From JAPLJU01 sp036725345 (GTDB lineage Bacteria > Desulfobacterota > Syntrophia > Syntrophales > UBA2192): a stretch of 64,000 bases of DNA. This document shows, piece by piece, positions 59,376 through 64,000 of this stretch. The notes beneath the pieces are model-generated. The model ran no database searches and was not told the DNA's origin. It saw only the letters and a list, made by a program, of their open reading frames with translations. Location: positions 106,702-170,701 of the forward strand of contig DAIMEJ010000005.1 of the NCBI GenBank assembly GCA_036725345.1, given 5' to 3'. Position numbers and translations under genes: made by a program. Positions within the stretch are counted from its first letter, which is position 1. Every line of letters starts with the position of its first letter.

Positions 59376-60908
59376 TCAGGCCGGCAGGTGGGAAGGCCGC
59401 AGGAGGTCTTCTGCCGTCTTAACGGGGTTGAAAGTCTCGAGAGGAACCTCTACAAAGACAGTGTTCCAGCGTGCCATGGAGCCGTTCCAGAGCCCCGGCA
59501 ATTCGAGTGCCTTCAACACGCCCCCTTCGTGGGATTTTTCAGAGACGGACACGGCGCCCCAGTCCACGAAAGAGGGGAGGTCGAATTTTCTTCCCCTGTA
59601 ATCCCTGACGCCGCAAACCAGATCCACGGGGTTGAAATGCGTCGAGGAAAGCCAGATGTTCCGCTGTGCCTCTGATTCCGGGTCAACCTGCACCTCTTCG
59701 ATGATCTGGAGATCGGCGGTTCCATCGTCTCTTCGGACCCAGAAGGGTCCCCCGCCGGGCTCCCCCTCGTTCTTGACCATGCCGCACACCCGAAGGGGGC
59801 GGTTCAGTCTCTCAAAGAGGAATGCCTCGCGCTCCCGGGGCGTGAGTCTTTCGAAGTCGCCGGGAACGGTGAGCAGGAGTTTTTCACGGGCAAACCGGAC
59901 CAGATCGGACAGACCCCCGTCGGCCGCGTGCCCGGCGGCAAGCCTACCCAGATGACGGTGGATTTCAGACTGCAACTTGACCAGATACCCGCCGAGAATT
60001 TTCTTATAGAGGACCGTCGGCGCCTTGAGGCGATCGGGAACGACATTGTCGATGTTCTTGAGGAAGATGACATCCCCGTCGATGGCATTGAGGTTCCGAA
60101 GAAGGGCACCGTGGCCCCCCGGTCTGAACAGGATCTTCCCTTCCCGGTCACGGAAGGGCCGGTTTTCCTGATCGACGGCGATGGTGTCCGTCGAGGGGTG
60201 CTGTATGGAAACGGCAATCTCGTAACGGACGCCGAATTGTTCCTCGTAATGGTCCCTGACCCGCTCGATTTCCTCCCGGAATCGCGTTTCATGTTCTCCC
60301 GACACGGTGAAGTGAATACGGCAGATTTTTTTCCTGTCCTGCACATAGAGGGCCGCTTCAACGAGGTGCTCCTCCATGGCCGTGCGGTGTCTGCCGGGAT
60401 AGGAATGGAATTTCAAGAGGGCCTTGGGCAACCAGGCGTAGTGGAGACCCTTCGGCGTGAGGATGTACTCGAGAATGTCGCTACACTTCCCGTCGCGGAT
60501 CATGGTCTCCAGAGCCCGGCCGTCACGGGCCGCCGCGTCCTTGAGATCACCGTAGAAGGCGAACTTGGGCAGGTCGCGGAGAAAGGAGGTCTCCTGCCCT
60601 ATCGTATCAAAACGCCCGCTCCGGTGGCAGCCGTGCCAGTCTTTGAACATTCGAGAGGCCGCGCCGGACGCGGGCACGAATTTCAACATCCGCCCGTCGC
60701 CCGCTGCCCTTTCATGCAGCGCGAGGAGTTCCTCCCGTTCATGCGCTGAAACACGGATGATGCCGTCGCCCACCGTCGCGGGCCGTTCCAGCAGGACCGG
60801 TTTCACGCCCCTTTCAAAAATGCCGATCTGCCTGCGGACCTCCCCTTCTCCGATCCCCCTCTCGAGAATCTCCCGAAGATCTTCCTCGGACAGAGAAACT
60901 GCTGTCAT
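59376..60908 (-). CDS. DUF4301 protein
   Basis: 510 residues, cytoplasmic. FVPASGAASRMFKDWHG near residue 77 looks like a nucleotide-sugar pyrophosphorylase-type loop, and FRPGGHGALLRNLNAIDGDV with IFLKNIDNVVPD matches a GT-A/NTP-transferase-like core, as described for DUF4301. Such a fold transfers a nucleotide to a sugar phosphate, but no activity is known for this family. It is complete, with family-typical length. Upstream and downstream genes do not point to a pathway. Confidence 0.8.
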   Translation of the reverse strand: MTAVSLSEEDLREILERGIGEGEVRRQIGIFERGVKPVLLERPATVGDGIIRVSAHEREELLALHERAAGDGRMLKFVPASGAASRMFKDWHGCHRSGRFDTIGQETSFLRDLPKFAFYGDLKDAAARDGRALETMIRDGKCSDILEYILTPKGLHYAWLPKALLKFHSYPGRHRTAMEEHLVEAALYVQDRKKICRIHFTVSGEHETRFREEIERVRDHYEEQFGVRYEIAVSIQHPSTDTIAVDQENRPFRDREGKILFRPGGHGALLRNLNAIDGDVIFLKNIDNVVPDRLKAPTVLYKKILGGYLVKLQSEIHRHLGRLAAGHAADGGLSDLVRFAREKLLLTVPGDFERLTPREREAFLFERLNRPLRVCGMVKNEGEPGGGPFWVRRDDGTADLQIIEEVQVDPESEAQRNIWLSSTHFNPVDLVCGVRDYRGRKFDLPSFVDWGAVSVSEKSHEGGVLKALELPGLWNGSMARWNTVFVEVPLETFNPVKTAEDLLRPSHLPA

Positions 60909-60991
60909 GTCACCCTCTATTTCAACCTGCCGTCTTTTTTCTATATATCAGGATGAACCGCCGGGCAAGGCCGCGATGCGGCTTAGATTGC

Positions 60992-62137
60992 TCAACGGGG
61001 CGCCCCGTCATGCCGGATTTCGAAGATCGTCACTTCAGGCGGTGCGAGAAAACGAATGGGGGGGCCCCAGGTCCCCGTGCCCCTGCTCACGTAAAGGAAG
61101 GAATGTCCGAGCGGCGTCAGCCCGCTGTTTTCCGGATAGACCATCCGTATGAGCAGGGTAAAAGGAAAGATCTGTCCGTTGTGGGTGTGACCCGAAGCCT
61201 GGAGGTCGAAGAAACCAAGGGCGTCCCCATCCACACGGGGTCTGTGTTTCAGAAAAAGCGTGAATTTATCCTGCGGCAGGCTCGAAAGGATTTCTCTCTC
61301 TTGCGCACTCCGGACACGGCGGAAGCCGAGGCCGGCCGGGTCATCCACCCCGGCAATATTGATCAGGCCTGCCACCGTGCGCCCCTCCCCCCGGAGGATC
61401 GTAAAGCCCGCTTTCTCGGTGAAGGCCAGGGCCTGCTCGAGGCCCGCGTGATACTCATGGTTCCCCGTCACGGCGTATTTTCCGAATCGCGGCTGTATCC
61501 GCCCGAACATGTCCGCAAGGCTTTCGAGCTTATTGATCTGGCCGTCGACGAGATCCCCCGTCGAGACGAGAACATCGGGGTTTGATTCCCTGACTTTCCC
61601 CAGGATTCTCTCCAGGCGCCCCTGACGAACGATGAGGCCCAGGTGAACATCGGAAATCTGGGCGACCGTCACCTTCCCCAGGCTCTCGGGGATCTTGGGA
61701 GACTTCAGTACCACCCGCTCGACACGAATATTCAACGCTTCGAAGTACCCGTAGAGACAAAGGACGATCGACAATGCGAGGGGAACATAGAAAGAAAACC
61801 GATAGGCGGGCGCGAGATAGGAGAGATCTTTTCTTGCGACCCATCCGCCTGCCCACAGGAGAAACCGATAAAGATCGAACAGGATGGACGCGGAGAAAAA
61901 CAGCAGGAGGAAACCCATCCACACGTAACCGATCCAGGAAAGAACATGTGCGGCCGGGTCAAAGCCTTGCCTCTCCGCCACGCGCACCAGGACGGGCGCC
62001 AGGACCATGAAAACCATGAAGAGGATGATCAGCAGGTTGGCGAGCGGTCCCGTTGCCGCAGCCGTTCTTAACTTCAGATAGGCATAAAGGTGAATACCAC
62101 CGTAGATCAGAAAGAAGGAAATCAGAAAGAGCGACAT
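60992..62137 (-). CDS. Membrane-anchored calcineurin-like metallophosphoesterase (YkuE-like)
   Basis: 381 residues. Four hydrophobic helices fill the first 145 residues, then the phosphoesterase domain: VAQISDVHLGLIV (Asp, His), LVSTGDLVDG, VTGNHEYHAG (Asn, His) and ASGHTHNGQIFPF. The full set of metal ligands is present, so it should be active with two metals. YkuE-type enzymes hydrolyse phosphodiesters, in some cases of lipids such as UDP-diacylglucosamine (LpxH/LpxG kinship). The domain could face either side of the membrane. The GNAT gene lies 56 bases upstream on the same strand. Confidence 0.88.
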   Translation of the reverse strand: MSLFLISFFLIYGGIHLYAYLKLRTAAATGPLANLLIILFMVFMVLAPVLVRVAERQGFDPAAHVLSWIGYVWMGFLLLFFSASILFDLYRFLLWAGGWVARKDLSYLAPAYRFSFYVPLALSIVLCLYGYFEALNIRVERVVLKSPKIPESLGKVTVAQISDVHLGLIVRQGRLERILGKVRESNPDVLVSTGDLVDGQINKLESLADMFGRIQPRFGKYAVTGNHEYHAGLEQALAFTEKAGFTILRGEGRTVAGLINIAGVDDPAGLGFRRVRSAQEREILSSLPQDKFTLFLKHRPRVDGDALGFFDLQASGHTHNGQIFPFTLLIRMVYPENSGLTPLGHSFLYVSRGTGTWGPPIRFLAPPEVTIFEIRHDGAPR

Positions 62138-62193
62138 AAAGTAATTCGAGGTTCCTTTGAAGATGCCCGCTGCGCCCCGGCGCGTAACGGGGC

Positions 62194-62733
62194 CTAGATA
62201 AACACATTGTAAATGGGACAGTGAACCTTCATCTGCCGGACATACTCGAGGCAGGTCACTCCCTCCAGGGACTTCAGCCCCCGGCAGGTGAACCCCGCCT
62301 CTTCGAAAGCCCTCCTGGAAACCTCATCACCCGACTCGACAGGGGCCTTCAATTCCACGAGGGGGTATTCGTAGAGATATCCGACGGCCGCGCGAATCGC
62401 AGGAACGGAGAGTCCCCTCCCCCTGAAGGAAGGGTCCAGGACCAGATGAATGTCGCCCATTCGGTTCGCAATCACCGCTCCCAGGGAAAACCACTTTCCC
62501 GACTCATACTTTTCCAGGATGATGAGATGAAGGACTTTCCTGTTCAGTGTCTCTTCAAAATCGTGAGAACGGCCGCCTGGCGCGAACAGCTCTCCCGTCA
62601 TCCGAATTGAGGGGCTCCCGCCCTCACCGACCCAGCGGCGAAGGGTCTCAAAATCCGTTCCCCGGGCCTGCCGGACCCTCAGGTGACCTGCAAACCCCGC
62701 TTCCTTGCCCGCGACGGAAAGGCCTCTTTTCAC
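62194..62733 (-). CDS. GNAT-family N-acetyltransferase
   Basis: 179 residues. LGAVIANRMGDIHLVLDPSF and RGRGLSVPAIRAAVGYLYEY carry motif A (RGRGL loop for acetyl-CoA pyrophosphate). SRRAFEEAGFTCRGL is the usual motif B end. The N-terminal part is less clear and an extra 25 residues follow. The acceptor amine is unknown. It may be co-transcribed with the downstream phosphoesterase. Confidence 0.7.
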   Translation of the reverse strand: MKRGLSVAGKEAGFAGHLRVRQARGTDFETLRRWVGEGGSPSIRMTGELFAPGGRSHDFEETLNRKVLHLIILEKYESGKWFSLGAVIANRMGDIHLVLDPSFRGRGLSVPAIRAAVGYLYEYPLVELKAPVESGDEVSRRAFEEAGFTCRGLKSLEGVTCLEYVRQMKVHCPIYNVFI

Positions 62734-62892
62734 TGCCTCTTCCTCCTTTTCTCGAGTCGGACACCAAATACTTCTGACGGCATTGGGACTGAAATTACAC
62801 CCGCGGATAAATTAATCGTTTTTTCCTGACTGTCAATCTCCCCGCTCAGTCCTCCGGAACATCCCTGAAGTGCAAGCCCCGGGATGCCCGCT

Positions 62893-63918
62893 TCACCGGA
62901 AAGGTTCGATAATCACCTTGATGGATCGATCGGCCCCCGCCACGAGCCGGAAACCGAGACCCGTTTCAGAAAGCCCCAGCCGGTGAGTCACCAATGCTTC
63001 CACGGGTACGCGCTTTTTCCTCAAAAGTTCTATGGTTTCCATGGCGTCCAGGGGGCTGTTCCCGTAAGAGGGCGTGAGCTTGATTTCGTTTCGCCAGAAT
63101 TCGTTGATGGGCACGGGAAGATCAACACCCGGCTCCGTGGTCGCAAAACAGAGCACCGTCCCACCCCGGTCTACGGACCGGAGGGCCTGCCTGAAGGCCG
63201 GGAGGGCCCCCGTGCAGACAACGACCAGTTCCGCCAGCCGGCCTTCATTGGCTTCACGCAGCCTCGCCGAGATATCTTCGGAGGCATTAAAAACGGCATC
63301 GGCACCCATCCGTCTGGCGGCATCGAGGCGGTACGGGCTCACGTCCGTCGCGAAGATTCGCCCCGCCCCGAGCGCCCTGGCCAGAAGCAGATGAAGCAGG
63401 CCGGATATGCCGCTTCCCAGGATGAGGACACTCTGACCCGGCTGGAGCCCGGCGATTCTCTGCCCGCGAACCACGCAGGCAAGAGGTTCGATGAACACCC
63501 CCTGTTCGAAGGTCACCTCTTCAGGCAGCAGAAAGACGCCGCGGTCCACGTTGATTCGGGGGACGCGGATATACTCCGCAAAGCCCCCCGGGTCATAGTT
63601 CGTCGTGTGGAGGGTTTCACAGGCCGTTTGGTATCCTCTCAGGCAATAGTGACAGGTGTTGCAGGGAATATGGTGGGACACGAATACGCGGTCACCAACC
63701 CGATATTTATCGACACCGTCACCGGTTTCCTCGATGACTCCCGCGATCTCGTGACCCAGCACCAGCGGCGCCTTTTGGATGCGGTACCACTCCATGACAT
63801 CGCTGCCGCATATCCCGCTCGCCATGACCTTCACGAGGATTTCGCCCGGACCGATCCCCGGGACAGGCATCTCCTCGAGCCGGACGTTACGATTGTTGTA
63901 ATACATGGCAACGCGCAT
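62893..63918 (-). CDS. Zinc-dependent medium-chain alcohol dehydrogenase
   Basis: 341 residues from ATG 63918; the frame is open to 63999, with no better site. Catalytic zinc ligands are Cys in GICGSDV and His-Glu in LGHEIAGVIEE. The structural zinc has its four Cys in CNTCHYCLRGYQTAC. The NAD(P) fold shows ILGSGISGLLHLLLARALGA. It resembles the sorbitol/threonine dehydrogenase branch. In benzoate-degrading syntrophs this family includes 6-hydroxycyclohexenecarbonyl-CoA dehydrogenase, but the substrate cannot be told here. No partner genes are visible before the window ends. Confidence 0.88.
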   Translation of the reverse strand: MRVAMYYNNRNVRLEEMPVPGIGPGEILVKVMASGICGSDVMEWYRIQKAPLVLGHEIAGVIEETGDGVDKYRVGDRVFVSHHIPCNTCHYCLRGYQTACETLHTTNYDPGGFAEYIRVPRINVDRGVFLLPEEVTFEQGVFIEPLACVVRGQRIAGLQPGQSVLILGSGISGLLHLLLARALGAGRIFATDVSPYRLDAARRMGADAVFNASEDISARLREANEGRLAELVVVCTGALPAFRQALRSVDRGGTVLCFATTEPGVDLPVPINEFWRNEIKLTPSYGNSPLDAMETIELLRKKRVPVEALVTHRLGLSETGLGFRLVAGADRSIKVIIEPFR

Positions 63919-64000
63919 GAAAGGTCCCGGGCCGGAGGCCCGCTCCAGTTTTGAGCAACTGTGTTTCGAGTCAAGGTAATTAACTAAGCATATTTCCAAT

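Overview
The window is chromosomal DNA of a Gram-negative, GC-rich anaerobe, most likely a deltaproteobacterium (Desulfobacterota). A fatty-acid-metabolising, syntroph-like lineage such as Syntrophales fits best. This is inferred from gene content: an outer-membrane and lipoprotein-rich envelope, a sigma-54 activator, a membrane pyrophosphatase, two AtoE-type short-chain fatty acid carriers, an OFA-family organic anion carrier, an acyl-CoA dehydrogenase, a PHA synthase with a phasin-like partner, and a short MetF. No rRNA or species marker is present, so the genus is not claimed. About 62 protein genes, two tRNAs and many Rho-independent terminators can be supported.

Layout. 1-9.3 kb: end of a polysaccharide deacetylase, an SH3/NlpC-P60 peptidase, an OFA-type MFS carrier, a CBS-ACT protein, a small Rho-N-like protein, a cytidylyltransferase-like enzyme, a WD40 propeller, a LysM-bearing AMIN amidase, metF and tRNA-Arg(CCG). 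9.3-11.9 kb: a more AT-rich segment between the 3' end of tRNA-Arg and a degenerate copy of that tRNA end plus its terminator. It carries a tiny membrane protein, an OprI/Lpp-like lipoprotein and an L,D-transpeptidase, and looks like an integrated or duplicated envelope-anchoring cassette. 12-16.3 kb: a PilZ-like protein, then a DUF6502 / DUF5666 / DUF4382 cluster whose last gene is cut by one in-frame TAA. 16.3-25.9 kb: ACT protein, lipoproteins, three alpha/beta-hydrolase-fold enzymes including PhaC, a phasin-like protein, a CDP-alcohol phosphatidyltransferase, an Smr protein, an OmpA-like lipoprotein and a GDSL esterase.

26-38.7 kb is the housekeeping core: rpsF-rpsR-DUF2232-rplI-dnaB, then rpoH divergent from clpB-htpX, then DUF1844-ispE-tRNA-Gln-prs-rplY-pth. 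38.8-43.9 kb: hppA with an atypical active-site loop, ychF, a Pro/Ala-rich mini-lipoprotein and a patatin lipoprotein. 44.3-51 kb (mostly minus strand): a GAF-AAA-Fis sigma-54 activator, an isolated EF-G paralogue, a GerMN protein, a TPR lipoprotein and an HD hydrolase. 51.3-54.1 kb: two convergent AtoE paralogues, one frameshifted near its 3' end. 54.5-64 kb: an isovaleryl-CoA-dehydrogenase-like acyl-CoA dehydrogenase behind a strong promoter and long leader, a LysM protein overlapping a ThiI-like PP-loop protein, a short orphan pseudopilin, DUF4301, a membrane-anchored metallophosphoesterase, a GNAT enzyme and a zinc alcohol dehydrogenase.

How the genes fit together: the carriers, acyl-CoA dehydrogenase, PHA enzymes and pyrophosphatase suit a cell living on short-chain acids at low energy yield. 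PPi released by acyl-CoA synthetases can be used by the pyrophosphatase for ion pumping, and surplus acyl-CoA can go to storage polymer. The most notable points are the tRNA-bounded Lpp/L,D-transpeptidase cassette, the DUF6502-DUF5666-DUF4382 locus with its nonsense codon, the divergent pyrophosphatase and the decayed AtoE copy. No CRISPR array, transposase or integrase was seen.
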